Source: an uncultured Gilliamella sp. (lineage in GTDB: Bacteria; Pseudomonadota; Gammaproteobacteria; Enterobacterales; Orbaceae). From it: DNA of 64,000 nucleotides. Numbering within the stretch: position 1 is the first letter of the stretch; each line of letters begins with the position of its first letter. The translations under genes and the position numbers were made by a program. Under the pieces are notes generated by a model that was not told where the DNA came from, searched no databases, and saw nothing but the letters and a program-made list of their open reading frames with translations. Where the stretch lies: positions 1-64,000 of the forward strand of contig CAMLPV010000004.1 in NCBI GenBank assembly GCA_946482005.1, read 5' to 3'. Below are positions 39,243 through 50,331 of the stretch, one piece after another.

Positions 39243-41000
39243 ATGAGAACAATTTATTGCGGACAATTAAACGCAAGTTATATTAATCAAGAAGTCACAC
39301 TATGTGGATGGGTCAATAAACGCCGAGATTTAGGTAAAATGATTTTTATTGATATGCGTGATCGTGAAGGAATTGTGCAAGTTTTTTTTGATCCTGATTA
39401 TCCGCAAGCATATCAGTTAGCTGGCGAGTTACGCAATGAATTTTGTATTCAAATTAAAGGAAAGGTAAGAGCCAGACCTGAAGGTCAAATTAATAAAGAT
39501 ATGGCAACCGGTGAGGTTGAAATTTTAGCGACCGAACTTACTATTTTCAATCGTAGTGATGTATTACCTCTCGATTTTAATCAAAATAATAGTGAAGAAC
39601 AGCGGTTAAAATATCGATATATAGATTTACGCCGCCCAGAAATGACCTCAATCTTTAAAACTCGTGCACAAATTACCGCATTTGTTCGTTCATTTATGAA
39701 TGAAAATGGTTTTTTAGATATTGAAACTCCTATGTTGACCAAGGCCACGCCAGAAGGTGCTCGTGATTATTTGGTACCGAGTCGAATCCATAAAGGTGAA
39801 TTTTATGCATTGCCACAATCACCACAATTATTTAAGCAATTGCTTATGATGTCTGGGTTTGACCGTTATTACCAAATTGTTAAATGTTTTCGTGATGAAG
39901 ATTTACGAGCCGATCGTCAGCCAGAATTTACACAGATAGATGTTGAAACTTCATTTATGACAGCCGAACAAGTTCGTGAAATCATGGAAAAAATGATACG
40001 CGAACTTTGGCTGCATGTTAAAAATGTTGATTTAGGTAAATTCCCAATTATGACTTTTAGCGAGGCAATGCGTCGTTATGGTAGTGATAAGCCAGATCTA
40101 CGTAATCCGCTTGAAATTATCGATGTGGCTGATTTGGTCAAAGATGTCGATTTTAAAGTATTTTCAACTCCAGCAAATGATCCAAAAGGTCGAGTAGCAT
40201 TGCTTTGCGTGCCAAATGGTGCTCTATTAACACGTAAACAGTTAGATGAATATACTCAGTTTATTTCTGTTTATGGTGCAAAAGGTATGGCTTGGATCAA
40301 AGTCAATGAACGCAGTAAAGGTTTAGAAGGTGTACAAAGTCCAATCTCTAAATTCTTTAATGAATCACAAATGGAAGCGTTGTTAAACCGTGCTAATGCG
40401 AAAGATGGTGATATTTTATTATTTGGTGCTGATAGCTATAAAGTTGTTAGTGATGCATTAGGTGCATTACGCTTGAAAGTTGGCAAGGATTTAGGCCTCA
40501 CAGATGAAAACAAATGGGCGGTACTTTGGGTCGTTGATTTCCCTATGTTTGAAGAAACAGATGAAGGTTTAAGTGCTATGCATCATCCGTTCACATCACC
40601 AAAAGATTACACACCGGAAGAGTTAATTAACAATCCTCAAAATGCTATGGCAAATGCTTATGATATGGTAATCAATGGCTATGAAGTCGGTGGAGGATCG
40701 GTACGTATTCATCGCAGTGAAATGCAACAAGCGGTATTTTCAATATTAGGAATTGGTGAACAAGATCAACGTGAAAAATTTGGTTTCTTACTCGATGCAT
40801 TAAAATATGGTACACCACCTCATGCTGGTTTAGCTTTTGGGTTAGATAGATTAAGTATGTTGCTCACAGGAACAGATAACATCCGCGATGTAATTGCATT
40901 TCCTAAAACAACAGCGGCGACGTGTTTGCTTACTGATGCGCCAAGTCCAGCAAATTCTGCTGCATTAGTAGAACTTGGTATTGAAGTGGCTAGAAAATAA
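39243..41000 (+). CDS. aspS: Aspartate--tRNA ligase
   Basis: A 585-residue class II aminoacyl-tRNA synthetase of the bacterial type: an N-terminal OB-fold anticodon-binding domain (1-105), the catalytic core with motif 2 ([18 protein letters not shown], near 220) and motif 3 ([13 protein letters not shown], near 530), and an inserted GAD domain (about 285-420). Length matches E. coli AspRS (590). The 285 bases before it are A/T-rich and hold the promoter. nudB follows at once, an order shared with E. coli. Confidence 0.97.
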   Translation: MRTIYCGQLNASYINQEVTLCGWVNKRRDLGKMIFIDMRDREGIVQVFFDPDYPQAYQLAGELRNEFCIQIKGKVRARPEGQINKDMATGEVEILATELTIFNRSDVLPLDFNQNNSEEQRLKYRYIDLRRPEMTSIFKTRAQITAFVRSFMNENGFLDIETPMLTKATPEGARDYLVPSRIHKGEFYALPQSPQLFKQLLMMSGFDRYYQIVKCFRDEDLRADRQPEFTQIDVETSFMTAEQVREIMEKMIRELWLHVKNVDLGKFPIMTFSEAMRRYGSDKPDLRNPLEIIDVADLVKDVDFKVFSTPANDPKGRVALLCVPNGALLTRKQLDEYTQFISVYGAKGMAWIKVNERSKGLEGVQSPISKFFNESQMEALLNRANAKDGDILLFGADSYKVVSDALGALRLKVGKDLGLTDENKWAVLWVVDFPMFEETDEGLSAMHHPFTSPKDYTPEELINNPQNAMANAYDMVINGYEVGGGSVRIHRSEMQQAVFSILGIGEQDQREKFGFLLDALKYGTPPHAGLAFGLDRLSMLLTGTDNIRDVIAFPKTTAATCLLTDAPSPANSAALVELGIEVARK

Positions 41001-41010
41001 CGATATTTTG

Positions 41011-41463
41011 ATGCGAGAATATAAAAAACCTGAGTCGGTTCTGGTGGTGATTTACTGCCAGACAACCAATCGTTACCTTATGTTACAACGCAAAGATGAT
41101 CCATTATTTTGGCAATCAGTAACGGGTAGCATGGAAACAGATGAATTGCCACGTCAAACAGCAATTCGTGAAGTTTTGGAAGAAACAGGCATTGATATTA
41201 TAAAGGAAAATCTTGAACTAATTGATGCTAACCATACGGTTGAATTTGAGATTTTCCCACAGTTTCGACATAGATATTCGCCAGAAGTTAAGATAAATAA
41301 AGAACATTGGTTTTATTTACCTCTTGCTAAAGAAGTAATTCCAGTTCTAACCGAGCACTTAGCTTATCAATGGCTGACTATGGGTGATGCAGTTAACCTA
41401 ACTGCGTCGCCTAATAATAGTCAGGCTATTTGTAAAATTAACAACTTTCTTAAATTGAGTTAA
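41011..41463 (+). CDS. nudB: Dihydroneopterin triphosphate diphosphatase NudB
   Basis: A 150-residue Nudix hydrolase, the same length as E. coli NudB. The Nudix box is G(SM)ETDELPRQTAIREVLEET (about residues 38-60), with REVLEET catalytic glutamates. It removes pyrophosphate from dihydroneopterin triphosphate in folate synthesis. I choose the ATG at 41011 (MREYKKPES), which aligns with the family start, over a longer frame that would overlap aspS. The position after aspS is conserved; yebC and ruvC do not follow here. Confidence 0.93.
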   Translation: MREYKKPESVLVVIYCQTTNRYLMLQRKDDPLFWQSVTGSMETDELPRQTAIREVLEETGIDIIKENLELIDANHTVEFEIFPQFRHRYSPEVKINKEHWFYLPLAKEVIPVLTEHLAYQWLTMGDAVNLTASPNNSQAICKINNFLKLS

Positions 41464-41473
41464 GAGGTAAAAA

Positions 41474-41890
41474 ATGAAATTAAGCCAGTATATGATTGTA
41501 TTTTTTTGTTTATTTTTTTCAATAACGTGTAGTTATGCCGAAGTTAAAATTGAAAAATGTAAGACAAATGATAGTGATTATATTATTTTTGATGAATATG
41601 ATTCTCAAATTGCTGAAAAAATAATTGATTATAAACTACATAACCAACCAGAAAAGCGAGAAAGTAGTATTATTAAAATATTTGCGAATGAAAATAGTGA
41701 TGATCGTAATTATTGGTTAGCTTCTTTCCAATTTGATGATCAAACTCAACAATATCTTTTTTACCAAGTTGAACCCGACACATTTATCGAAATTGATAAA
41801 AACCAATTTGAAGCTTTACTACCTAAAATTGTAGAGTGTAATCAAAATCAACAAACACCCATTTACAGTGAAAATTTTGATGAAGACTAA
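41474..41890 (+). CDS. Exported protein of unknown function
   Basis: A 138-residue protein with a signal peptide (1-22; cleavage after SYA). The mature part is small and acidic with two cysteines (near residues 29 and 122) that may form a disulfide bond, and a repeated DD/QF pattern typical of small beta-sheet periplasmic proteins. I do not recognise it. AGAGGT precedes the ATG, ten bases after nudB, so it may be co-transcribed with aspS-nudB. Confidence 0.75.
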   Translation: MKLSQYMIVFFCLFFSITCSYAEVKIEKCKTNDSDYIIFDEYDSQIAEKIIDYKLHNQPEKRESSIIKIFANENSDDRNYWLASFQFDDQTQQYLFYQVEPDTFIEIDKNQFEALLPKIVECNQNQQTPIYSENFDED

Positions 41891-41980
41891 TTGCGATTAA
41901 AAAGATAACCACTTTAAGGATTAAAAGGTACCTTTGGATATGATCTACAAAAGATCAATAAGTAATAGAGAGTGATAATA

Positions 41981-43447
41981 ATGAACTTTCCTGATTTTCG
42001 TGAATTTTTAGATTATCTTGAACAACAAGGCGAATTAAAAAGAATTACTTATCCTGTTAATCCTTATCTTGAAATGACAGAAATTGCCGATCGGGTATTA
42101 CGTAATGAAGGGCCAGCCTTATTGTTTGAAAATCCGATTGGTTATGATATGCCAGTCTTGTGTAATTTATTCGGTACGGCTAAACGTGTGGCTATGGGGA
42201 TGGGACGCGAAGACACTTCGGCTTTGCGTGAAATTGGGGAATTGTTAGCGTTCTTACGTGAGCCCGAACCACCTAAAGGCATTCGCCAATTTTTTAATGT
42301 ATTACCTAAATATAAACAAGTCTTAAATATGCCAGTTAAACAACGATCGTCAGCACCCTGTCAAGAGGTGGTCTTTGAAAATGATGAAGTTGATTTAACG
42401 CGTTTACCCATTATGCACTGTTGGCCCGAAGATGTTGCACCTTTATTATCTTGGGGATTGACTATTACCAAAGGTCCTTATAAAGATCGACAAAATGTCG
42501 GTATTTATCGCTTACAGCTCTTGGGTAATAATAAATTAATTATGCGCTGGTTATCACATCGTGGCGGTGCGCTGGATTTTTCTGAGTGGCAACAAGCACA
42601 TCCTAATGAAAAATTTCCAGTTAGCGTAGCCATTGGTGCTGATCCTGCGACCATTTTAGCTGCGGTCACACCCGTACCCGATACTTTACCTGAATATGCT
42701 TTTGCAGGATTGTTACGGGGTAAACGAACAGAAGTAGTTAAATCATTATCCAACGATTTGGATGTACCAGCAACGGCTGAAATTATTCTTGAAGGTTATA
42801 TTGACCCCAATGAGTTAGCACAGGAAGGCCCTTATGGTGATCATACTGGTTATTATAATGAAATTGAACAATTTCCCGTCTTTACTGTAACTCATATAAC
42901 ACATCGTAAAGATGCGATTTATCATTCAACTTATACTGGGCGACCACCTGATGAACCTGCAGTCATGGGACTTGCATTAAATGAAGTGTTTATTCCAATT
43001 TTGCAAAAACAATTTCCTGAAATTGTGGATTTCTATTTACCACCGGAAGGATGCTCATATCGTATTGCTATTGTCACTATAAGAAAGCAATATCCTGGGC
43101 ATGCCAAGCGTGTCATGATGGGCGTATGGTCTTATTTACGTCAATTTATGTACACTAAATTTGTGATTGTTTGTGATGATGATATTAATGCTCGAGATTG
43201 GAAAGATGTCATGTGGGCGATTTCAACACGTATGGATCCACATCGTGATACGACTTTTATCGACAATACTCCGATTGATTATTTAGATTTTGCTTCACCT
43301 ATTTCTGGGTTGGGTTCTAAAATGGGGTTAGATGCAACCAATAAATGGGTAGGTGAAAGCAGTCGAGAGTGGGGGAAAATAATAAAAAAAGATCCCAAAA
43401 TTGTTGCCCATATTGATGAAATTTGGGACAAACTTGGAATATCATGA
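41981..43447 (+). CDS. ubiD: 4-hydroxy-3-polyprenylbenzoate decarboxylase UbiD
   Basis: A 488-residue prenylated-FMN-dependent decarboxylase that acts in ubiquinone synthesis. Family motifs are clear: [22 protein letters not shown], the prFMN site around [12 protein letters not shown] with its conserved glutamate (near 290), and the C-terminal [19 protein letters not shown]. Length matches E. coli UbiD (497). I use the ATG at 41981 (MNFPDF), with AGAGAGTG upstream; an in-frame ATG at 41972 would add three residues. It needs prFMN made by UbiX, which is not in the window. Confidence 0.95.
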   Translation: MNFPDFREFLDYLEQQGELKRITYPVNPYLEMTEIADRVLRNEGPALLFENPIGYDMPVLCNLFGTAKRVAMGMGREDTSALREIGELLAFLREPEPPKGIRQFFNVLPKYKQVLNMPVKQRSSAPCQEVVFENDEVDLTRLPIMHCWPEDVAPLLSWGLTITKGPYKDRQNVGIYRLQLLGNNKLIMRWLSHRGGALDFSEWQQAHPNEKFPVSVAIGADPATILAAVTPVPDTLPEYAFAGLLRGKRTEVVKSLSNDLDVPATAEIILEGYIDPNELAQEGPYGDHTGYYNEIEQFPVFTVTHITHRKDAIYHSTYTGRPPDEPAVMGLALNEVFIPILQKQFPEIVDFYLPPEGCSYRIAIVTIRKQYPGHAKRVMMGVWSYLRQFMYTKFVIVCDDDINARDWKDVMWAISTRMDPHRDTTFIDNTPIDYLDFASPISGLGSKMGLDATNKWVGESSREWGKIIKKDPKIVAHIDEIWDKLGIS

Positions 43448-43580
43448 ATTAAATATTGCAAGTGAAAAATAATTATAGTTAAAATTAGATACTGTAGATA
43501 AATGAATCAATAAAATAAAAACTATTTTTTTTTAGATGGTTATGTATAATTATCGACCATGGCATGGTAATAAAAAAATT

Positions 43581-44639
43581 ATGAAAAAATTTCAAATCTT
43601 ATTAGTACTAGTTTTATCCATTTCTTATGGTGCTTTGGCAAATGAAACTAAAGTGCAATCAGATACGGATCTACAAGTTGCCGAACCTGGGGCATTGATT
43701 CCATCTTTGCGTGTATCTGCAGAAAATGGGAATGCTGAGGCCCAATATTCTCTGGGTACTATTTATAAACAAGGATTAGGTGTTGAAATTAGCGATATCA
43801 GAGCATTATTTTGGTATAAAAAAGCCGCAGAGCAAGGTTTAGCGAAAGCACAAAATAATTTGGCCTATATGTATCAAAACGGTTTGGGAACCGTTGCTGA
43901 TCTATATGAAGCGTTCAAATATTACAAACTCGCTGCAGATCAAGATTATGCATTGGCCAAATATAATTTAGGCTTAATGTATAAAAATGGTGAAGGCACC
44001 GACAAAAATCCATCAAGTGCGGTTAACTACTTTGTTGAAGCAGGTAATCAAGGTGTTTTAGATGCTTATCTAAATCTAGGCATTATGTATTTTTTTGGTG
44101 ATGGTGTCCAACAAGATCGTATGCTGGCTGCCGATTGGTTCAGTAAAGCTGCGACAGAAAGTAATCCAGAAGCCCAATACTATTTGGGATTGATGTCAGA
44201 ACATGGTGATGGGTTGACTAAAGATTATGTCGCGGCTATCTATTTTTATACTCAAGCAGCTACACATGGTCATGTGCTTGCCATGTATAATTTAGGTATC
44301 ATGTACGCAACGGGCACGGGTACTAAACCTGATAATGTACAGGCTGCAAATTGGTTTACTAAAGCTGCGGAAGCCGGTAATGCTGATGCTCAATATAATA
44401 TTGGGGTTATGTATGATGTAGGTGGAGGCGTTTCAAAAGATATTGCAAAAGCCATTGAATGGTATATCAAAGCGGCTGAACAGGGTAGTGTTGATGCTCA
44501 ATATAATCTTGCTATTAAATATTTAGATGGTGAAGGAACAGAAAAAAATATTAATAAAGCGATATATTGGTTTACTAAAGCGAGTGAGCAAGGTGACCAA
44601 GATGCTAAAGTTTATTTAGATGAATTATTAGAAAAATAA
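43581..44639 (+). CDS. Exported Sel1-repeat protein
   Basis: A 352-residue protein with a signal peptide (MKKFQ...GALA, cut near 20) and about eight tandem Sel1-like (TPR-related) repeats of 36 residues from about 45 to the end, each with the A-x-x-G-x-x-x-A-Q-Y-x-L-G pattern. Such solenoids bind other proteins. The periplasmic target is unknown. An upstream ATG at 43536 is in frame but would put a non-signal stretch before the signal peptide, so I start at 43581. It stands alone, with a terminator shared with ppc at its end. Confidence 0.88.
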   Translation: MKKFQILLVLVLSISYGALANETKVQSDTDLQVAEPGALIPSLRVSAENGNAEAQYSLGTIYKQGLGVEISDIRALFWYKKAAEQGLAKAQNNLAYMYQNGLGTVADLYEAFKYYKLAADQDYALAKYNLGLMYKNGEGTDKNPSSAVNYFVEAGNQGVLDAYLNLGIMYFFGDGVQQDRMLAADWFSKAATESNPEAQYYLGLMSEHGDGLTKDYVAAIYFYTQAATHGHVLAMYNLGIMYATGTGTKPDNVQAANWFTKAAEAGNADAQYNIGVMYDVGGGVSKDIAKAIEWYIKAAEQGSVDAQYNLAIKYLDGEGTEKNINKAIYWFTKASEQGDQDAKVYLDELLEK

Positions 44640-44659
44640 AAAGAGCAATTGCTCTTTTT
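44638..44659. terminator. Bidirectional terminator, Sel1 gene / ppc
   Basis: A perfect palindrome: AAAAAGAGCAA with TTGCTCTTTTT, followed by a T run on the plus strand and an equivalent run on the minus strand. It lies between the convergent Sel1-repeat and ppc genes. Confidence 0.85.
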
Positions 44660-44677
44660 ATTTTTTCCTGCTTTTAA

Positions 44678-47323
44678 CTATCCTGAGTTACGCATACCTG
44701 CAGCAATACCAGAAATAGTGATCATTAATCCTTGTTCAACGCTACTATTTTCAGCCTCATTTCGATTACGCGAACGACTTAATAATTCAGCCTGTAATAG
44801 ATTTAGTGGCTCAATGTAGGTATTACGCAATGCAACAGATTCTGCAATCCAGGGTAGATCAGCCATCAAGCTGATATCATCGGTGATAGTAAGTACCGTG
44901 TTGATATCTTGAGTTAATAGGTTTCTTAACTCTTCTCCCAACGGCCACAAGGCTGGATCGACAAGCCTTTGCTCATAATATTCATGGATATTTGGTGCTG
45001 CTTTAGCATATACCATTTCGAGCATACCTAAACGTGCATTAAAGAAAGGCCAATTATGATACATGTCTTTAAGTAGATTTTTGTTACCTGCTTCAATAAT
45101 TTGTTTAAGTGCTGTTCCTGCACCAAGCCAAGAGGGAACCATCAAACGATTTTGTGTCCAAGCAAAAATCCATGGAATAGCTCTTAAACTTTCAATACCG
45201 CCACCTGTTCGTCTTTTTTGTGGACGAGAACCGAGTGGTAATCTACCTAATTCAGTTTCTGGCGTTACCGCTCTAAAATAATCAACAAATTCAGAACGTT
45301 CACGAATGTAACTGCGGTAACAATGACAAGAGATATCCGACATTTCGTCCATAATATCTCGCCAGTCCTGTTTAGGTTCAGGAGGTGGTAATAAATTCGC
45401 TTGCAAAATGGCTGATGCGTATAACATCAAGCTACTGAGAGCCACTTCAGGCAAACCGAGTTTAAAACGAATCATTTCACCTTGTTCGGTGACTCGAAGT
45501 CCTCCTTTTAATGATCCTGGTGGTTGTGACAATAATGCAGCATGTGCAGGCGCACCCCCACGACCAATTGAACCACCACGACCATGAAATAAAACTAAAT
45601 TAATATTATATTTTTCGAATAATTTAACTAACTCTTCTTGTGAACGATACTGAGCCCATGATGCAGCAAGCGTTCCAGCGTCTTTAGCTGAATCAGAATA
45701 GCCGATCATAACCATCTGCTTACCATGAATCTTTTCGCGATACCATGGAATATCAAGCAGTTTTTGCATAACAGTCTTAGCATTATTTAAATCGTCTAAG
45801 GTTTCAAATAATGGTGCTACAGGAATCACTTTTTGACAGTCAACTATTTTTAATAGTAAGTAAACAGCCAAGATATCTGAAGGTGCTTTGGCCATTGAGA
45901 TCACATATGAAGCAATGGATTCTTCACCTGCTTTTTTAATAACTCGACAGGTATCCAAAACTTCTTGAACCATTTCATTTGGTTGCCAATGGTAAGGTAA
46001 CAGTGGACGATTTGATTGCAGTTCAGTTAACAAAAAATCTTGTTTTTCTTCTTCTGACCACTCAGCATAACTGCCTAAGTTAAGTTCTTTGGTTAATGCA
46101 TCTAGCGCTTCAGTGTGCACGGAACTATCTTGACGAATGTCTAATCTAACCAGTTGTAGACCAAAACTTTTTATACGTCGTAAAGTATCAAGCAATGGTC
46201 CGTGTGCAATCGTTGACATGCCATTTTCGATTAATGATTCATAACACGTATAGAGTGGCATCCATAATTGTTCGTTTTTAATTAAAATATCCGCTGGAGG
46301 TAATACTTGTTCATTATTTAATAATGACACTATAAAACTGTGGGTTTTTACTAAACGTGCGCGCAATTGTTTCATTACCGCGCGATAAGGTTCAGTTGCT
46401 GTTTTATTATTTTCATCTAATAGATCAATGACAGATTGACTGCACTCAGTCATGGATAATTCACGAACCAGAATTTGAATATCCGCTAAAAAAAGCTCAA
46501 TTGCTTTTAATCTGGCTTGCAACATGACTTTTTCAGTCACTTTTGCTGTTACATTAGGGTTGCCATCGCGATCACCGCCCATCCACGAAGTAAATTTAAT
46601 TGGAACGTGCTCAACAGATAATTGTTCATTAAATGCATCGACTAACTGATCATTAAATTCACGCAAGAAAAGTGGTACACCTTCCCAAAGACTATCTTCA
46701 ATAACCGAAAAGCCCCATTTAGCTTCATCAAGTGGTGTTGGTCTTTTTTTACGAATCTCATCAGTGTACCATGCTTGACAAACTAACTGTTTTAAACGGC
46801 GCATAATTCGCTCTATTTCATAATCAGCTAAATCGTCATGATCAAGTTGCGATAAACAGTTATTAATCGCAGTGTACGTATTTATCATAGTTCGACGATT
46901 GATTTCTGTAGGGTGTGCAGTTAACACAAGTTCAATCGAAAGGTCATTAATGGCTTGAGTAATCGTCTGATTTGAGAAGTTAAGATTTTTTAACGTACTA
47001 AATAGTTCTGTCATTTTTTTGGGGCTGCTTGATGCTTCACCATGAGGGGATATTCCATAATATTCTGCCGCGGTGTTAACTAAATTCAAGAACTGATTAA
47101 ATGCACGCGCCACATGTAATAAATCTTCATCGTTAAGATTTTCAATGAGTTTAAGTAATTTATTATGAGCTTGCTGATTACCTTGTTGAGCTGATTTTGA
47201 TAATTGTCTGATTTGTTCAACTAAATCAAAAGTATCATTGCCTGCTGCCCGTTTAATTGCATCACCTAGTAAAGTACCTAGCATATTGACGTTGCTTCGC
47301 ATAGAGGAATATTCACTGTTCAT
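44678..47323 (-). CDS. ppc: Phosphoenolpyruvate carboxylase
   Basis: An 881-residue PEP carboxylase (E. coli 883). Catalytic histidine in VLTAHPTE (near 138), the [10 protein letters not shown] block (near 243), the [13 protein letters not shown] loop (near 580) and the invariant C-terminus ending AGMRNSG are all present. It makes oxaloacetate from PEP and bicarbonate, feeding the citrate synthase-aconitase-ICDH operon of this window. Intact at full length. Divergent from nuoJ across a 350-base A/T-rich gap. Confidence 0.97.
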   Translation of the reverse strand: MNSEYSSMRSNVNMLGTLLGDAIKRAAGNDTFDLVEQIRQLSKSAQQGNQQAHNKLLKLIENLNDEDLLHVARAFNQFLNLVNTAAEYYGISPHGEASSSPKKMTELFSTLKNLNFSNQTITQAINDLSIELVLTAHPTEINRRTMINTYTAINNCLSQLDHDDLADYEIERIMRRLKQLVCQAWYTDEIRKKRPTPLDEAKWGFSVIEDSLWEGVPLFLREFNDQLVDAFNEQLSVEHVPIKFTSWMGGDRDGNPNVTAKVTEKVMLQARLKAIELFLADIQILVRELSMTECSQSVIDLLDENNKTATEPYRAVMKQLRARLVKTHSFIVSLLNNEQVLPPADILIKNEQLWMPLYTCYESLIENGMSTIAHGPLLDTLRRIKSFGLQLVRLDIRQDSSVHTEALDALTKELNLGSYAEWSEEEKQDFLLTELQSNRPLLPYHWQPNEMVQEVLDTCRVIKKAGEESIASYVISMAKAPSDILAVYLLLKIVDCQKVIPVAPLFETLDDLNNAKTVMQKLLDIPWYREKIHGKQMVMIGYSDSAKDAGTLAASWAQYRSQEELVKLFEKYNINLVLFHGRGGSIGRGGAPAHAALLSQPPGSLKGGLRVTEQGEMIRFKLGLPEVALSSLMLYASAILQANLLPPPEPKQDWRDIMDEMSDISCHCYRSYIRERSEFVDYFRAVTPETELGRLPLGSRPQKRRTGGGIESLRAIPWIFAWTQNRLMVPSWLGAGTALKQIIEAGNKNLLKDMYHNWPFFNARLGMLEMVYAKAAPNIHEYYEQRLVDPALWPLGEELRNLLTQDINTVLTITDDISLMADLPWIAESVALRNTYIEPLNLLQAELLSRSRNRNEAENSSVEQGLMITISGIAAGMRNSG

Positions 47324-47674
47324 TATCTTCTCGTTTTTATCTTTATTAAGTCAAAACAAACTTTAAGCTGCCTAATGAGCATGACAATTTAAAGGTGTTG
47401 GGATAGATGTTAGTTAATGTGCTTAACTTATACACTTTATAACAATACTATATTGAATTTAAATCATAAAATTTTATAATTTTTATTTTTTTTAAGGTTT
47501 TAATTATATTTGTCATATTTTATTGATTGATAAAAACAAAATTTTCTATCATTTTTTAACCAAATTGCATTTTTTTATGTTTGTTTTCTGTTAACACAAT
47601 GTCAGCAAACTGTATCTTGATATGATTTGGGTATATACTAACAAAACTATAAATGCATATTGGATTATTATTTG
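47324..47674. other. Gap between ppc and nuoJ; no nuoA-I remnants
   Basis: About 350 A/T-rich bases hold the divergent promoters of ppc and nuoJ. I looked on both strands for fragments of NuoA-NuoI and found none; the gap has no open frame of note. Confidence 0.6.
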
Positions 47675-48166
47675 ATGCTTATTGTTTTCTATATTGCGTC
47701 GATTATTGCGGTGTTTGCCGGTATAAAAGCAATTAGTTGCTTACGTGTTGATAAGGCTCTTTTGTACTTTATGGTTTCACTTTTTTCTTCGGCCTTAATA
47801 TTTATTTTGCTTGATGCCTATTTTTCTGTTGTTTTATACATTCTATTATTTATTGCTGGCACAGTGACTTTGTTTCTATCTGTTGCCATTGTATTGCGAA
47901 TTCGTATAGATAATGTTGAAAATAGGAAACGAGGTATCAGCCCTAAAATTTGGTTAGGGCCTTTAGTCTTAGCATTTATTTTACTTGTTGTTCTTATTTA
48001 TGGTGTAGTTAGTACTGACTATTCACAGCTCAACGAGTCGCATGAATTGATGCACGAAATGTCAGTATATGCTTACATTTTGATATCTGAACTCGCTGGT
48101 TTTTTATTATTAGGTGCAATTGTGATCTCTTATCATTTTATGCATCGACTCTTGTCGGAGAAGTAA
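47675..48166 (+). CDS. nuoJ: NADH-quinone oxidoreductase subunit J homologue
   Basis: A 163-residue membrane protein with about five segments, aligned to NuoJ from its first residues (FYIASIIAVFAGIKAIS against the E. coli start). The signature segment of NuoJ transmembrane helix 3 (VYAGAIMVLFVFVVMML in E. coli) is changed to LFIAGTVTLFLSVAIVL, so the hallmark is lost. Translation probably starts at the ATG at 47675; TTG codons at 47660 and 47672 are alternatives and none has a good ribosome site. It heads the nuoJKLMN unit; nuoA-I are absent. nuoK starts 1 base after its stop. Confidence 0.82.
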   Translation: MLIVFYIASIIAVFAGIKAISCLRVDKALLYFMVSLFSSALIFILLDAYFSVVLYILLFIAGTVTLFLSVAIVLRIRIDNVENRKRGISPKIWLGPLVLAFILLVVLIYGVVSTDYSQLNESHELMHEMSVYAYILISELAGFLLLGAIVISYHFMHRLLSEK

Positions 48167-48167
48167 T

Positions 48168-48470
48168 ATGATTCCTCTTATGTATAGCCTTATTCTTGCC
48201 TCAATTTTATTTGTGATAGGTTTATTAGGGGTAATGATTCGACGTAATCTCTATTTTTTGTTACTAAGCCTTATGATTATGAATAATGGTGCTATTGTTG
48301 CATTAGTTTCTGCAGGTAGCTATTGGCAACAATCGGAAGGAGAACTCCTTGCTATTTTAGCGGTGATTACTGTATTAGCTCAAGCCTGTGTAGGACTTGC
48401 GTTGCTTACGAAATTAATTTATCGCCGAAAAATCTTTAACATTGATTCACTGAGTGAAATGAAAGGATGA
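48168..48470 (+). CDS. nuoK: NADH-quinone oxidoreductase subunit K homologue
   Basis: A 100-residue protein with three membrane segments, the same length as E. coli NuoK and clearly homologous from end to end (MIPL start, RRNL, AGSYW, IDSLSEMKG end). However, the two buried glutamates that NuoK needs for proton pumping, E36 and E72 in E. coli, are methionine (codon 48273-48275) and glutamine (codon 48381-48383) here. GGAG lies before the ATG and the stop overlaps the nuoL start (ATGA). A pumping-competent complex I would not be expected. Confidence 0.9.
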   Translation: MIPLMYSLILASILFVIGLLGVMIRRNLYFLLLSLMIMNNGAIVALVSAGSYWQQSEGELLAILAVITVLAQACVGLALLTKLIYRRKIFNIDSLSEMKG

Positions 48471-50314
48471 ATTTACTTTACTTAACTATTATTATTCCCT
48501 TGCTGTCTTTTTTATTGCTAGTTTGCTTGGGTAGACATCTTCGACCGATTAATGTCATGATTATCGGTTTTAGTACAATGCTAATAACAAATCTTATTAC
48601 TATGTTTACCTGTATTGATTTTGTAAAAAACACAGTACCGGATATGTTGTTAGTGTACAGCAGACCATTATGGACTTGGTTTTCAGTTGGGGATTTTGTC
48701 GTACCTTTATCATTAACATTAGACGGTTTATCGTTAACTTTCTTAGTGATAATTGCCTTTTTGGGATTACTAATTTATTTCTTTGCGGCAAGTTATTTAA
48801 CATCAAAAAAAGATGTTTATACTTTTTATGCCTATAGCAATTTATTAATCGCGAGTATGTTAACCATTATATTGGTTGATAATCTATTGGTTATGTTAAT
48901 TGGTTGGGAGGGTGTGAGTATAAGTACTTACTTACTTATTGGCATCTATTATAAACAATTGCGCAATGGTTATGCTGCCGTTAAAGCTTTTGTGCTTATG
49001 CATTTAACGGATATCTTTTTAATCATTGGTGTATTTTTACTTTATCAAACTTTAGGTACTTTAAATATACGTGATATTTTAACCCAAGCTCATGATAATT
49101 TAGCGATTGATTCCGATATTATCTTTTGGATCACATTGATGCTATTTTTTGGTGCCATTAGTAAGTCTGCTCTTTTTCCAATGCAATCTTGGTTTGTCGA
49201 AACAACATTAGCGCCAATGCCTGCAGTAGCTTTAATGCAATCATCTACTGTCATATTATCTGGTGTATACTTGATTTTAAGATTAAGTAACTTGTTTATC
49301 ATGTCTAGTGATACGTTAGACATCATGACTATTTTCGCTTCGTTGACAATCTTATTTGCAAGCTCAATTGCCTTAGTACAAAGTGATGTTAAACGAATTA
49401 TAACTTATATTAATTTAGCTCAAATTAGTTATTTGTTTTATGCTTTTGCAACTCAAAGTTGGTGGTTATCGCTTAATTGTTTAATTAATTATGTTATAAC
49501 CAGTACTTTATTAATTTTAGCATCGGCAATATTACTCAAAAAATGTCAAGGTGAGCGAAATATTAATAAACTCGGCGGACTTGCAAAATCATTTCCAGTT
49601 CTCTATGCCATATTTTTGATTATTATGTTATCGTTAAGTGCGATTCCTTGGATTTCAGCTTCATTTTATATTAAAGGTGATATTATTTGGGGATTAATGA
49701 TAAAAGAACATTTAATGGCAGGAACGATAGGTTTATTAGGTATTTTGCTATCGAGTTTAAGTATTTGGCGCCTAATTTTTATGGTCTTTTATCATAAACC
49801 AAAAATTGCTGAATTTGCGAAAACTAAATGGATTAGTTATTGTCCAATTTTTATCTTACTGATATTTACAACGGCCATTTTTATCTATTTCCCAATACCA
49901 GCTCAAAATATTATTCCAATTGCCAAACTGGATACTAGTAGTCTGTTATCGTTTCAATTATTGTTAGCAGCAGTAACCATATTAAGCTTTGTTATTGCTT
50001 ATATTTTTTATGCACACCCAAATAGTGAAGTGCAAGAGGTATTAAATACGCCAATCGTTAAATTTATCGTAAGATTATGTAATTGCGATTGGCGATTTGA
50101 TTATTTACTGAATATCATTTTTGTAAAACCTTATGTGTATTTAGCGAACATGCTTAAAAAAGATCCACTGGCGATATGGGACAATTGGATTATGTTGGGC
50201 ATAAAAAAAATAAACTCATATATTGTCAGCTTAGAAAATGGGCATATTCGATGGTATATGGTATCTATTGTTATAGGTAGCATTATTATATTAATGTTAC
50301 TGGTTTTTATTTAA
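48467..50314 (+). CDS. nuoL: NADH-quinone oxidoreductase subunit L homologue
   Basis: A 615-residue antiporter-like subunit (E. coli 613) with about 16 membrane segments and the lateral helix at the C-terminus. The TM5 glutamate (GWEGVS), TM7 lysine (SKSALFPM) and TM12 lysine (ASFYIKGDI) are kept. The TM8 histidine is glutamine, and in the TM10-11 segment the conserved His and Lys (HLMTHAFFK in E. coli) are Cys, Tyr and Ser. Translation overlaps nuoK by four bases. The frame is intact. Confidence 0.9.
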   Translation: MNLLYLTIIIPLLSFLLLVCLGRHLRPINVMIIGFSTMLITNLITMFTCIDFVKNTVPDMLLVYSRPLWTWFSVGDFVVPLSLTLDGLSLTFLVIIAFLGLLIYFFAASYLTSKKDVYTFYAYSNLLIASMLTIILVDNLLVMLIGWEGVSISTYLLIGIYYKQLRNGYAAVKAFVLMHLTDIFLIIGVFLLYQTLGTLNIRDILTQAHDNLAIDSDIIFWITLMLFFGAISKSALFPMQSWFVETTLAPMPAVALMQSSTVILSGVYLILRLSNLFIMSSDTLDIMTIFASLTILFASSIALVQSDVKRIITYINLAQISYLFYAFATQSWWLSLNCLINYVITSTLLILASAILLKKCQGERNINKLGGLAKSFPVLYAIFLIIMLSLSAIPWISASFYIKGDIIWGLMIKEHLMAGTIGLLGILLSSLSIWRLIFMVFYHKPKIAEFAKTKWISYCPIFILLIFTTAIFIYFPIPAQNIIPIAKLDTSSLLSFQLLLAAVTILSFVIAYIFYAHPNSEVQEVLNTPIVKFIVRLCNCDWRFDYLLNIIFVKPYVYLANMLKKDPLAIWDNWIMLGIKKINSYIVSLENGHIRWYMVSIVIGSIIILMLLVFI

Positions 50315-50331
50315 TAAAGGTGTAATCACTC

